From Tunicatimonas pelagia (lineage in GTDB: Bacteria; Bacteroidota; Bacteroidia; Cytophagales; Cyclobacteriaceae): 64,000 nucleotides of DNA. Of the stretch, positions 17,944 to 26,576 are shown one piece after another; position 1 is the stretch's first letter, and each line of letters opens with the position of its first letter. A program made the translations under genes and the position numbers. The stretch covers positions 6,700,501 to 6,764,500 of the forward strand of contig NZ_CP120683.1 of assembly GCF_030506325.1 (NCBI RefSeq). The letters are read 5' to 3'. The notes under the pieces are model-generated. The model searched no databases. It saw only the letters and a list, made by a program, of their open reading frames with translations, and was not told where the DNA came from.

Positions 17944-18114
17944 TTACGGCTGCTCTAGGTATTGATTATAAGCGCGCTTAATCCGCCGTTTTAAAAATGG
18001 GCAACTGGTCTCTTGTTGGGCTTGCAGTAAAATGCGCCACTTCTGTTCAGGGTTTTCCTCAATACGACGGTGTAATTCTAATAGGAATCGATCAAAGTCT
18101 TGCATGGTTTCCAT
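17944..18114 (-). CDS. Small 56-residue protein after the cysteine-protein genes
   Basis: The frame runs from ATG 18114 to TAA 17944-17946 and encodes METMQDFDRFLLELHRR... ending in RAYNQYLEQP. It is charged, probably helical and has one Cys (TSCPFLKRRIKRAYN). It starts 12 bp after the stop of the gene at 18127-18459, in the same direction, as the last gene of a run that begins with the receptor at 22693. Position and composition favour a real gene. No family is recognised. Confidence 0.5.
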   Translation of the reverse strand: METMQDFDRFLLELHRRIEENPEQKWRILLQAQQETSCPFLKRRIKRAYNQYLEQP

Positions 18115-18126
18115 AAGAACGGGGTT

Positions 18127-18459
18127 TTAAGAGTTAGAGTGGAGGATTTTATAAGCTTCGTGAACAGTCAGTGCCCCACGGATGAGGCTTCGGAGGGCGT
18201 ACACATCGTTGCGGTTTAGGCAAAGGCCTACGTAGGAACTAGAGCCCCGGATAATGGCGTGGGGCTGATCTTTAAAGTCGTAGCAAAAATTATCGGGGGT
18301 CAGTGCATTTAGCGTCTCTACAAACTGATCTAGTTCGTGGCGATAAAAAGACACGCAAGCACTTCGGTACACTAGCGAGTAGCTTTCGCAGCCCGGACAC
18401 CAGCTCATCTGTCCGTCATCGGTTTCGTTTAAGTTAATGGGAGATTGAGTTTTACACAT
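18127..18459 (-). CDS. Small cysteine-containing protein, paralog 1 (DUF6686-like?)
   Basis: 110 residues. An N-terminal CPGCES motif after a polar stretch resembles a small zinc knuckle; two more Cys occur later (NFCYDF, GLCLNR). The pattern (S-x-F-Y...F, central strand, then a C-terminal helix ending LTVHEAYKIL) matches the proteins at 18482-18853 and 30204-30536. It looks cytoplasmic, with no signal peptide. It lies in the receptor-PepSY operon, 22 bp after the previous gene. A role in iron uptake or its sensing is inferred from co-location only; the DUF6686 link is tentative. Confidence 0.72.
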   Translation of the reverse strand: MCKTQSPINLNETDDGQMSWCPGCESYSLVYRSACVSFYRHELDQFVETLNALTPDNFCYDFKDQPHAIIRGSSSYVGLCLNRNDVYALRSLIRGALTVHEAYKILHSNS

Positions 18460-18481
18460 GCGGTTATAGTTTTACAGTTGA

Positions 18482-18853
18482 TTAATTGGTAGATGAATTA
18501 GGAAGGTTGATAATCTGACCTACTTCTAGCATTGTTTGCGTGTTGACCATCACTTGATTGATTTGGCAGAGTTCGCAGTAGCTGAAGGTAAACACCATGT
18601 TCCTGACCGATGTAGAAATGATAAACTCCCGATAATAAGGGTCTCGTACAATCTGAATTTGCTCAAGCGTTTCTGCTACCTGCTTCTGTAGTCGGGCAAA
18701 CTCGGTAGGGTTTAGTTGCAGGCTTACGTTGCCGAAGCTCAGCTGTAGTATTTCTGCTTGTTTACGATAGCTCGATGCTCGGTGGTCTGACACCCGGTAA
18801 GCTACGTAGGCAAATTCGTTTTCTTCCAAGAGTTCAAAGGGACTTTTATTCAT
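18482..18853 (-). CDS. Small cysteine-containing protein, paralog 2
   Basis: 123 residues. The fold pattern (LQLSFGNVSLQLNPTEFARL; YYREFIISTSVRNMVFTFSYCELCQINQVM; C-terminal helix MLEVGQIINL) aligns with the two related small proteins in this window, but its CxxC (CELC) sits in the C-terminal half rather than the N-terminal half. It begins 11 bp after the PepSY-TM gene stop, so it is very likely co-transcribed. Function unknown. Confidence 0.72.
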   Translation of the reverse strand: MNKSPFELLEENEFAYVAYRVSDHRASSYRKQAEILQLSFGNVSLQLNPTEFARLQKQVAETLEQIQIVRDPYYREFIISTSVRNMVFTFSYCELCQINQVMVNTQTMLEVGQIINLPNSSTN

Positions 18854-18864
18854 AATTTTAGGTG

Positions 18865-20220
18865 TTAGGCTAGTTTTTTCTGAACAACTTTTTTTATCCG
18901 GTACTCAAATAGATACCAGGCTGCGCCAATAAAAAGTAACCATCCGGCGGTAATCAGCAGCAAAGCAGATAAAGAAGCTTGGTAGCGGGTAACAAGCGTA
19001 CCGTACATGAAAACCATCATCACTCCGTACACAGTCCAATTGGCGTACTGCCACGGGCCCAGCCGCTGAGCCTTAACTTGGCACTGGGCCGTACGTTTTA
19101 TCCGGCGCTTTTGGCTAATCCAAATGCCAGTCAAGACCAGCGAAGAGATGCCCAACCCCAACAAAAACCAAATAATTTTGGTCACCAGGCCACCCCAGTA
19201 GCCGAAGTGCAGTGGGTCGGTAATATCATTGAGCCAAGTAACGGTTGGTAGTGCATTGGCTCGTTGTACTTTTAGTACTTCGTAGGTGGTGGGGTGCAGA
19301 TATACCCGGTTGGCCCGGTTTCGCACCAATGGCTCGTGGCTCTTTCCGGTAAGGTAAATAGCGGAAGTAGGTTTAGCTGGCGGAAGAATATCTTTCACAT
19401 CTAACCCCTTAATTTCCTGCTGCGCTATTTCTACGGCCCGGTCGTAGTCAATAGCTCGCCGTACTTCAGCAAACGTTGCCGAATCGATAGGCTCGGCAAG
19501 TTGGGGGGCAGAGATATTTGCCGTATCAGCAACCCCGCCCACATTGGCTCGTTCTACAAAGTACCAAATACCCGTTACTGAAAATAGTAACGTAAACGGA
19601 ACCGACCAAACCCCCACCAGTCGGTGCAGACTACGGAAAAGAACTAAGGCTCCTTTTCCGGTCTTGAGTTCAAATAACTTGCGGTACCATTTTTTATAGA
19701 ACACCAGAGCAGTGAGCAGCGACACCAGCAGCATAAACCCAAAAATGAGTACGGTGAAGTGACCAATTTGAAAAGGAATAAACAAAAAATAGTGTAGGTC
19801 GCGAAAAAACCGTTGGAAGGTTAGCACGGTACTGCCTTGCACCTCACCACTGTAGGGGTTGACAAAAACGTAATCGCGACGGTCACCATTTTTCACGTAC
19901 ACCACATCACAAAGGTAGGGCTCACGCGAGCCCATCCAGAATGTGATCTCGCCCTGAGGGAAAGCTTGGTATACGTTTTGTGCCTGCTGGTTACGTGAGA
20001 CCCGGTCTGGCGAGACCCGGTCTGGCGAGACCCGATCTGGCGAGACCCGATCTGGCGAGACCCGATCTCGCCAGACCCGCATCTCTGGATTAAACAGCCA
20101 ATCCATTTCGTGGCTCACGGTGGCCAGTGTGCCCGAAAAGCACACAATAAAGAACAGCACACTCAGCTTAACACCAATCCAACTGTGGATACGAAATAGG
20201 GCTTGTTTATTCAGTTTCAT
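18865..20220 (-). CDS. PepSY-associated TM-helix protein with a tandem SPDRV repeat
   Basis: 451 residues from ATG at 20220 (MKLNKQALFRIHSWIGVKLS); the frame extends upstream to 20325, but that part overlaps the receptor gene and lacks family similarity. N-terminal helix, periplasmic region, central helices (VLFRSLHRLVGVWSVPFTLLFSVTG) and three C-terminal helices are present, longer at the C-terminus than the other PepSY proteins here. At about residues 51-75 a five-fold 15-bp repeat encodes SPDRV units. It follows the receptor stop by 4 bp, so it probably reduces or processes the siderophore that receptor imports. Confidence 0.88.
   Translation of the reverse strand: MKLNKQALFRIHSWIGVKLSVLFFIVCFSGTLATVSHEMDWLFNPEMRVWRDRVSPDRVSPDRVSPDRVSPDRVSRNQQAQNVYQAFPQGEITFWMGSREPYLCDVVYVKNGDRRDYVFVNPYSGEVQGSTVLTFQRFFRDLHYFLFIPFQIGHFTVLIFGFMLLVSLLTALVFYKKWYRKLFELKTGKGALVLFRSLHRLVGVWSVPFTLLFSVTGIWYFVERANVGGVADTANISAPQLAEPIDSATFAEVRRAIDYDRAVEIAQQEIKGLDVKDILPPAKPTSAIYLTGKSHEPLVRNRANRVYLHPTTYEVLKVQRANALPTVTWLNDITDPLHFGYWGGLVTKIIWFLLGLGISSLVLTGIWISQKRRIKRTAQCQVKAQRLGPWQYANWTVYGVMMVFMYGTLVTRYQASLSALLLITAGWLLFIGAAWYLFEYRIKKVVQKKLA
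19996..20070 (-). repeat. 15-bp in-frame tandem repeat (five units)
   Basis: Five units of CGAGACCCGRTCTGG-type sequence (first unit starts with T, last ends in CG) encode SPDRV repeats in the periplasmic part of the PepSY protein. Each unit contains the short palindrome AGACC-C-GGTCT or a near match. Confidence 0.88.
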
Positions 20221-20224
20221 AGCA

Positions 20225-22693
20225 TTAGAAAGTGTAAGAAATAGTAGTAAGCAGATTACGCGGAGCTCCCGGAAAAGCCCGGATGAAATCGTAGCCACCC
20301 ACCCAATGGGTCTGATCCAGCACATTATTCACGTTTACCTGAATACGAAATTTATCTAACTGATAGTATAGGGCAGCATCTACTACTTCGTAGCCCGGAA
20401 ACAGTGGTGGGTTTTCACCTTCGGGGACAATAGACCCAAAGCGTTCGGTTACTAGGTTAATACCTACCCCGATACCCAGTCCGGCGAATGCCCCGCGGTC
20501 GATTACGTATTTAGTCCACAGATTACCCGTATGCCGGGGTGCATTGGGCTTCTGGCGGTTTTCTTCGGTTTCATCATCGCTCACCTGAATAACTGCCTCG
20601 TTAAAGGCGTAGTTGGCAACTATACTCCAGTTGGGTAAAATTTGTCCGGTAATGTCTAACTCTATTCCCTGCGACTGCTCTTCGCCGATCTGCACCTGCC
20701 GATCAGGGTTATCAGGATCATTGGCGTTGTAGAGGGCGCCCTCCTGCCGTAATCGGTATATAGCCAACGTAGCACTTAGGCGATCATCCATCCATTGGGT
20801 CTTAGCACCGAACTCTATTAGATTACTAATAAGCGGATCGAACGGCCCTCCCGCATCGGGGTCATTTATCACACTAGCCGATTGGGGCTGATAACCTTCT
20901 ACGTAGGTGCCGTATAAATTTATCCGATCACTAAGCTCGTACACCAGTCCCAAACGCGGAATAAATGCATCCTGGCTTACTCGTTCTTCGTCTTCGGTAC
21001 GGTAGTCCAGCTCATCAATATAGTACTCCTGTCGTAGGCCGATTAGTACTTGCAGCGGCCCCCAGGTTACTTGGTTCTGTAGGTAGATACCGTGGTTATG
21101 CAGTAGGCTTTGCGGAAAAAGCCGGGTATCATACACATAGTCGCTCATATCCCGTATTTGGTTAGCGAAAGGGTCAGTGAGGTCGAAGTGAGGTACGTTG
21201 GGAATGGGGTTACCCGCTTCATCTAGGGCAAAAGCATCAGCGTTTTCGGGATCAAAATTACTAGTCCCCGTTCGGTCAGCTAAAAGGTATCGCCGGGCCT
21301 GTAACTGTGAGCCACCGGGCTTCAGTGTTTGGCGGAAGTAGTCGTAGCCTACAAGTAATTGATGCTCCAGCGGGCCGGTAGTCAGATCAAGGGTTAAGTA
21401 ATTATTGAAGTTATCGTTGCTCCAATTACGCCTACGAATGAACGCCTGCATAGCTACTTGTTCAGGGTCAATACCACCATCGCCTAGCGCTGCAAAGCGA
21501 TTGGCGGCGCGGTGCTCCTGAAGGTCTTCCCGATAGTTAGAGTGCAGATATACGCTATTAAACTTAATTCGGTCGGTAAACTGGTGCTGAAACGATAGGG
21601 TAGCGTTGAGGCTCTCTTCCCGCAGGTAGTCGTTAGCTGCATTAAGAGCCTTAGTAATAGGAACCGAAAAGAGGTCACCGTCGCCGAATACTGCTTGCCC
21701 TCGGTCTAGGCGTCCGTCTGAGCTTTGGTAAACCACATCTACGTTGAGCCGGGTGGCATCATTGGGGAGAAATGAGAACGACGGGGCTACAATCAGGTTA
21801 TTATCATACTGTAGGTCGCGAAAGCTGTCAGCGTTTTCGTAGCCTAGGTTGAGGCGGTACAGCAGGGTGCCATCTTCGGTCATTGGTCCGGTGAAGTCAG
21901 CCAGGGTACGTAGTGTACCAAAGCTACCTACGGTGGCAGTAATTGATTGTCGGGTTTCATCCAGCGGCTTCTTAGTAACTCGGTTGATGGTGCCCCCCGG
22001 TGAAGCATTACCAAATAGGGCAGAGGCTGGCCCCTTGATAACTTCTACTCGCTCAATGTGCGGAATAAGCTGCTGTTTCCAGAAGCTGGTAAACGCCCGC
22101 ATTCCGTTGATGAGGTTGCCAGAGTTACGTTGTCCGGCCACCCGAAAGCCCCGAATAGTGATGTCGTTGTAGAACGAATACTGATTCACCCCGCTCATAT
22201 TTTTCACCACATCGTTGACCCGAAAAGCTGCCTGATCGAGAATCAGTTCTTTGGTGACGTAGCTTACCGACTGCGGTACATCTTGCAGTGGCGTAGCCGT
22301 CTTGGAGCCTATGAACGATACCTCGTTCTGGTAGGTGGTTTCCTTTCGTCCGGTGATTTCTACTTCCTGTAGCTGAGTAAGGCTCGGCTGTAAGGTGAAA
22401 TCAAGCTGTAGAGTTTGACCTTCGGTGACATTGACCGAGCGACGTTGGGTCTGGTAGCCCACTCCGGAAATCATAAGCTGATACGATCCGGTGGGAATTT
22501 CACCAATTGTAAATTCCCCGTCAGCGTCAGTTACGTTACCCAGCGTAGTACCCCGCAGAGCCGCGTTCAGTCCGGGTATTGGATTATTGTCTTTATCAGT
22601 GATGGTGCCTTGTATGGTACCCAAGTTGGTTTGCGCTAACAGTGCTCCGGCACCAAGAAATAGCAGCAGAAACATAAGTATAAATTTGTTCAT
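20225..22693 (-). CDS. TonB-dependent siderophore receptor paired with a PepSY protein
   Basis: 822 residues from ATG at 22693. Signal peptide (about 1-20, ending LLAQ), carboxypeptidase-regulatory-like domain (about 22-105), siderophore-type plug (about 120-230; TPLQDVPQSVSYVTKEL, VEVIKGPASALFGNASPGGTIN) and a barrel ending in ISYTF. The plug is typical of ferric-siderophore receptors such as FhuE/FpvA relatives. It heads a run containing a PepSY-TM protein and three small proteins. No Fur-like palindrome was seen in the 56 bp upstream, so it may be transcribed from further up. Confidence 0.93.
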   Translation of the reverse strand: MNKFILMFLLLFLGAGALLAQTNLGTIQGTITDKDNNPIPGLNAALRGTTLGNVTDADGEFTIGEIPTGSYQLMISGVGYQTQRRSVNVTEGQTLQLDFTLQPSLTQLQEVEITGRKETTYQNEVSFIGSKTATPLQDVPQSVSYVTKELILDQAAFRVNDVVKNMSGVNQYSFYNDITIRGFRVAGQRNSGNLINGMRAFTSFWKQQLIPHIERVEVIKGPASALFGNASPGGTINRVTKKPLDETRQSITATVGSFGTLRTLADFTGPMTEDGTLLYRLNLGYENADSFRDLQYDNNLIVAPSFSFLPNDATRLNVDVVYQSSDGRLDRGQAVFGDGDLFSVPITKALNAANDYLREESLNATLSFQHQFTDRIKFNSVYLHSNYREDLQEHRAANRFAALGDGGIDPEQVAMQAFIRRRNWSNDNFNNYLTLDLTTGPLEHQLLVGYDYFRQTLKPGGSQLQARRYLLADRTGTSNFDPENADAFALDEAGNPIPNVPHFDLTDPFANQIRDMSDYVYDTRLFPQSLLHNHGIYLQNQVTWGPLQVLIGLRQEYYIDELDYRTEDEERVSQDAFIPRLGLVYELSDRINLYGTYVEGYQPQSASVINDPDAGGPFDPLISNLIEFGAKTQWMDDRLSATLAIYRLRQEGALYNANDPDNPDRQVQIGEEQSQGIELDITGQILPNWSIVANYAFNEAVIQVSDDETEENRQKPNAPRHTGNLWTKYVIDRGAFAGLGIGVGINLVTERFGSIVPEGENPPLFPGYEVVDAALYYQLDKFRIQVNVNNVLDQTHWVGGYDFIRAFPGAPRNLLTTISYTF

Positions 22694-22749
22694 CGTAGTG
22701 TAATTGGTTTGATCAGAAAATGCTTACAGATTGTTATTGAAAATTTTTA

Positions 22750-23406
22750 TTATACTGAGTTGATAGATGTCAAGAGCCACACCTCTTCTTGGGCGGCTAT
22801 CCTCTTTCTAAGTGGACCGGTCGCTTCGGTGCGGGATAGATGTTTTACTTGGTAGGGTTGAGCGTAGTGTTGCTCAACTTCCTCCTGACTGATTGAGAAA
22901 GGCGGCCCGTCCATCTGGTTTTGGTCGTATTCGTAGGTAATTAGCAGTTGCGGAACTGACTCCGCGATTTTCATCAAATGGTCGGAGTAGCGCGACCGGA
23001 TTTCTTCGGGTAAGGCTACCAAGGCACCCCGGTCGTAAATAGCATCTATTGACCCCAGCATTGAGCCAGACAATTGAAATAGGTCACCCACAAAAATATC
23101 CAGGTTTTTGGCGCGGTAGAGGCGTAATTCCCCTTGCTGAATAATTTCCGGCTCGGCATACAGTTCGGCAAATAACTGTTCTACCGCTAACTGGCTTAGC
23201 TCCGCTCCGGCTACCGCGTAGCCTTGGGACAGTAGCCAGGCAATATCCCGCGTTTTACCACAGAGCGGTAGAAATACCCGACTTCCTTTTTTTAGGGAAA
23301 GCATGGGAAAACACTTAACCAAAAGTGGGTTGGCTTCGCTTTCGTGAAAGCCTATTTCGTTATTTTTCCAGCGGTTGAGCCAGAAGTTAGTGTCAATTAT
23401 CGTCAT
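22750..23406 (-). CDS. Thiopurine S-methyltransferase-like SAM-dependent methyltransferase
   Basis: 218 residues. The N-terminus (FWLNRWKNNEIGFHESEANPLL) and SAM-binding part (SRVFLPLCGKTRDIAWLLSQGYAVAGAELS) are typical of the TPMT family. The family methylates thiols, selenium or tellurium compounds; the physiological substrate here is unknown. The start overlaps the stop of the upstream PepSY-TM gene by 14 bp, so the two are translationally coupled. The pairing of this enzyme with an iron-reductase-like protein is noteworthy. Confidence 0.85.
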   Translation of the reverse strand: MTIIDTNFWLNRWKNNEIGFHESEANPLLVKCFPMLSLKKGSRVFLPLCGKTRDIAWLLSQGYAVAGAELSQLAVEQLFAELYAEPEIIQQGELRLYRAKNLDIFVGDLFQLSGSMLGSIDAIYDRGALVALPEEIRSRYSDHLMKIAESVPQLLITYEYDQNQMDGPPFSISQEEVEQHYAQPYQVKHLSRTEATGPLRKRIAAQEEVWLLTSINSV

Positions 23407-24694
23407 TGGTGGATTGTTTTGCAGTGGATTTGGATCGGGTTACCTGCGAACGAGGCTGAACCCTTACTTTATTGTGAGAAACCTTAGGCTTACTTGAGGA
23501 GGAGCTAGCCACTACGGGGCGAATGGACTTGGCTTTGGTACCTTGCCTTGGGGCGCGCTTCGGCTTCTTCTTACGCCGACCTAACCAGATGTAAAAACCA
23601 GTGATGGGCAGCGAGGCGCAGAACAAGGCAGTCAGGCAAGCCAGTATTTTAGTTGATAGGCCGTAGATACTGCCCACGTGAATAGGGTAGTTGGAATTGC
23701 GCCATTTTTCACCCAGTAGCTTATTTTCGTGCTGCCGCCGAAAGTGGATATTACCCGTTTCGGGCTGGTAGAGGTACTGGTCAGACTCCTGCCAACCGGA
23801 GCTTCCGTCAAACTCTACGAAGGCCGAGATGCCTCCCTTTTCCACTGACTTGGGTAGATTGAAGTAGATGCGCTGCCAACTAGACCGCTGCTGTTGAGCA
23901 TCTTGCCAAGCGAGGTTGATCGCTGATTCGGGAGTAGGCCCGAAGCGAACCAGCTCGGGCGGTTTGGCAAAGATTTCCTCCGGATCATTCCCCAGTAAAC
24001 GATAGATGCCATCGCTCCACCAGTCAAATGTCCAGACCAGTCCGGTAGCTGCCAGAATGGTGATAAACAGGTAACTATAAAACCCACCTACGTTGTGAAT
24101 GTCGTAGTTCACCCGTCGCCAGCGGGCGTTCCACTTAATCTTCAATCGGTGCCGGAGCACTTTTCGGTTGCGGGGCCACCATAGTACCAGTCCGGTAATC
24201 ACCATTACCAAAATAATTAGCGTAGCTACGCCCACAATCCAGTGCCCAATAGCGTAGCGGAGTAGCAGGTTTTGGTGCAGGCGACGGGTTAGCTCAATCC
24301 AGTTGGTGAGCATATTGACTGTGCCGGTTACCTCACCGGTGTAGGGGTTAACGTATACTTTATCCCAGTACTGGTAGTCGTCCCAAAAAGTCCATCCACC
24401 CGCATCCGGGTTGCGCTGGAAGGCGGTAAAAAGGTAGGCTCGTTCAGGCTCGTTAAACACCTCAACTCCGTAGACTTCTTTATCGGGCAAAGCTTTACGG
24501 GCTGCGGCAAACAACGCGGCCATAGGTTGCCGGGTAGTTTGCTCTTCCACAAATACATAGTCGCCGTAGTACCAGTCAGTCAGTTCCTCTTCCCACACAA
24601 AGATAGCGGCCGCCGTCATGCTGATGACTACCACGAGTCCGGCTAAGAATCCCAGCCAAAGATGAACCTGTCCGATTAGCTTTTTGAAGGTCAT
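23393..24694 (-). CDS. PepSY-associated TM-helix protein with long basic tail
   Basis: 433 residues. N-terminal helix (VHLWLGFLAGLVVVISMTAAAIFVW), PepSY region, central helices (DIHNVGGFYSYLFITILAATGLVW) and final helix before WLGRRKKKPKRAPRQ. A Lys/Arg/Ser-rich tail of about 60 residues follows, longer than in the other copies, and is probably cytoplasmic and disordered. It has no receptor directly upstream; the divergent toxin-antitoxin pair at 24748-25423 separates it from the heme locus. It may have been the end of the heme operon before that insertion, which is an inference. Confidence 0.87.
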   Translation of the reverse strand: MTFKKLIGQVHLWLGFLAGLVVVISMTAAAIFVWEEELTDWYYGDYVFVEEQTTRQPMAALFAAARKALPDKEVYGVEVFNEPERAYLFTAFQRNPDAGGWTFWDDYQYWDKVYVNPYTGEVTGTVNMLTNWIELTRRLHQNLLLRYAIGHWIVGVATLIILVMVITGLVLWWPRNRKVLRHRLKIKWNARWRRVNYDIHNVGGFYSYLFITILAATGLVWTFDWWSDGIYRLLGNDPEEIFAKPPELVRFGPTPESAINLAWQDAQQQRSSWQRIYFNLPKSVEKGGISAFVEFDGSSGWQESDQYLYQPETGNIHFRRQHENKLLGEKWRNSNYPIHVGSIYGLSTKILACLTALFCASLPITGFYIWLGRRKKKPKRAPRQGTKAKSIRPVVASSSSSKPKVSHNKVRVQPRSQVTRSKSTAKQSTNDDN

Positions 24695-24747
24695 ATCTTT
24701 ATCGTTAGGTTTTTCGTAAATGGAGATTAAACAATGAATAGATTGCT

Positions 24748-25020
24748 ATGGAACGAATCGTGATTGAGGTAGACGAGGCTACCGCTCGGAAGTGGGACGC
24801 TACTTCCGAAGGGGTAAAGACATCGACTGCCAAAAAGATTAATGAAATACTGAAATTGGCACTGGATAAAAATGGAGAAGATATGACTAGGCTTTTGGAT
24901 GAGATAAGAGAAAAAGCTGCTTCCCGGGGACTCACTCCTGAAGTCTTTCAGGAAATTATGGAACTTGATGACCAGACGATGAAAAATTTGTTCGGAGAAA
25001 CATCCGAATTGAAGAAGTGA
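24748..25020 (+). CDS. Putative antitoxin of a PIN-type toxin-antitoxin pair
   Basis: 90 residues, mostly charged and helical after a short N-terminal strand (RIVIEVDEATARKWDAT), similar in style to small ribbon-helix-helix-like antitoxins. It lies one base upstream of the PIN gene on the plus strand, against the direction of all surrounding iron genes. It probably neutralises the toxin and represses the pair. Confidence 0.7.
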   Translation: MERIVIEVDEATARKWDATSEGVKTSTAKKINEILKLALDKNGEDMTRLLDEIREKAASRGLTPEVFQEIMELDDQTMKNLFGETSELKK

Positions 25021-25021
25021 A

Positions 25022-25423
25022 ATGCTCTTTATCTTGGATACCAACGTTATACTTAGCGGTCTGCTCTTTTCCAACTCCGTTCCTTCCAAGGCTATCAATA
25101 GAGCTACAGAATTAGGCACGATTGCCGTTTCAGAGGAAGTAGTTTCGGAGTACCGCGAAGTATTTGCCAGGAAAAAGTTTGATCGCTTCATTGGTGCGGA
25201 AGAGCGTAGGCTCTTGTTGAACAATTTCCTGTTAGAGAGCAAGTACTTTGAGATCGAAGAAACTATTACTGAATGTACCGACGCAAAAGATAACAAGTTT
25301 TTAGAAGTTGGAGTAGCCGCTTCAGCAGCTTGTTTGGTAACAGGCGACAACGCACTACTGGTGTTGCATCCCTTCCGAACCATTCCCATTCTCAACGCAG
25401 CGGACTTCCTTCGGCAATTTTGA
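25022..25423 (+). CDS. PIN-domain toxin (COG1569-type)
   Basis: 133 residues. Acidic residues of the PIN active site are visible: Asp6 (FILDTNVILSGLL), Glu43, Asp87/Asp90 (CTDAKDNKFLE) and Asp109 (VTGDNALL). The family comprises Mg-dependent ribonucleases that inhibit translation when free of antitoxin. It follows the antitoxin gene by one base. Signs of insertion are its opposite strand and its place between iron operons; no flanking repeats were recognised. Confidence 0.82.
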   Translation: MLFILDTNVILSGLLFSNSVPSKAINRATELGTIAVSEEVVSEYREVFARKKFDRFIGAEERRLLLNNFLLESKYFEIEETITECTDAKDNKFLEVGVAASAACLVTGDNALLVLHPFRTIPILNAADFLRQF

Positions 25424-25496
25424 GCGAGAAGGATTAGCCCGAAAAATGTATAAATCGAATCGCTGACTACAGTATGGTCTGGCAAACTATCATTCA

Positions 25497-26576
25497 TTAT
25501 TCAGCAATTTTAGGCAACGTAGCCACTAAATCAGCCCAATCGCTTCGCTGGGGAATGCCGGGTTTACGCAGACCGAAAAACTGGGTAATGAGGTTACGCT
25601 GGGCATCAAACAGTTCCACCGCAGTGACAATACCGTCTTCGGTGGGCTTTTTTACCACCCAAGCGGTATCCACCATGTTTAACCGCAGGTGCAGATTAAA
25701 CTTGGGATCAAGCACATTAAGCCAGCGTTCCACCCCATTGTGTCCGCGCTCCAGCATCCGAATGGTTCGTATCGTATCCTGATGAATCTGGAGATTGCCC
25801 CGGTTTCCGGCAAAGATCATAATAGGTAGTTTAGTTTGGGAGGCGCGCTTCAGCATACCTTCTAGGGCTTCCGGATCAATCTGGTAGGTATATTTTTCTA
25901 CTGCCAGCTCCAGCGCATGGTAGCGATGTACTTGATGCTTGCGTAGCATCGGAAAAAAGTCGTGGGTATCTTTCAGGTTGTCCCAGTCGGCAAGGAATGA
26001 GTCCTGATCTACTTCATCGGTATAGGTTTTTTCTTCGGTGCCCGGTACGCTTTGCTCAGCTCCCTGATCATCGTTCCGAAAGTCACGCACGATGGATTGA
26101 TAGGCATCCTGATTACTTTCTTTTTGCAGGAAAATCTTAGTAACAGCGTCGCCCGCCCGATCAAATACCTGGAGGCTGGTGAGTTCGCGTTCCCCTTTTT
26201 TTTGGTGAACCGCAAAAGCCACGTGCCAATTGTTGAAAAATACCCGGGTCTCAATAGGGCCAATAACGGTAGCCATCCGGTGGTCGCCCTTTCCAAAAGC
26301 GTTGATCTGGTCGAAGTGACCTTTGTGTTCCAGAATACAAGCATCGTTACGGGTCAGCGACATCACGTAGCCCAGTTCGGGCAGTCGCTTGAGGAAATCA
26401 GGCCAGGGGCCCCGCAGGCGGATGCAATCTTGGCTAATGGTAGTGGCCAGTAGCTGAGCTTCACTTGACTCTAGCCGCTTGGCTGCTTCCCGGATGCGTA
26501 GGTTAGGTTCTTCTTCTAGTAACTCCTGCCAGGCAGCGCGAATGGTATCGGCTGATTGTTCAAGGGTGTGATTCAT
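25497..26576 (-). CDS. hmuS: Hemin-degrading factor HmuS/HemS-like
   Basis: 359 residues, the usual two-repeat length of the HemS/ChuS family. The halves begin near RIREAAKRLESSEAQLLAT and (second repeat) FFPMLRKHQVHRYHALELA. The protein binds heme in the cytoplasm and either hands it on or degrades it to release iron. It is the last gene of the heme locus; its start overlaps the end of the ATPase gene by 17 bp. Confidence 0.9.
   Translation of the reverse strand: MNHTLEQSADTIRAAWQELLEEEPNLRIREAAKRLESSEAQLLATTISQDCIRLRGPWPDFLKRLPELGYVMSLTRNDACILEHKGHFDQINAFGKGDHRMATVIGPIETRVFFNNWHVAFAVHQKKGERELTSLQVFDRAGDAVTKIFLQKESNQDAYQSIVRDFRNDDQGAEQSVPGTEEKTYTDEVDQDSFLADWDNLKDTHDFFPMLRKHQVHRYHALELAVEKYTYQIDPEALEGMLKRASQTKLPIMIFAGNRGNLQIHQDTIRTIRMLERGHNGVERWLNVLDPKFNLHLRLNMVDTAWVVKKPTEDGIVTAVELFDAQRNLITQFFGLRKPGIPQRSDWADLVATLPKIAE

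Noticed and set aside
17701-17981. Overlapping plus-strand frames across the 14-bp tandem repeat
   Set aside because: Their translations are just the repeat read in three frames; they have no conserved domain.
20221-20325. Extended N-terminus of the third PepSY protein
   Set aside because: It overlaps the receptor 3' end; the family begins with the IHSWIGVKLS helix just after the ATG at 20220.
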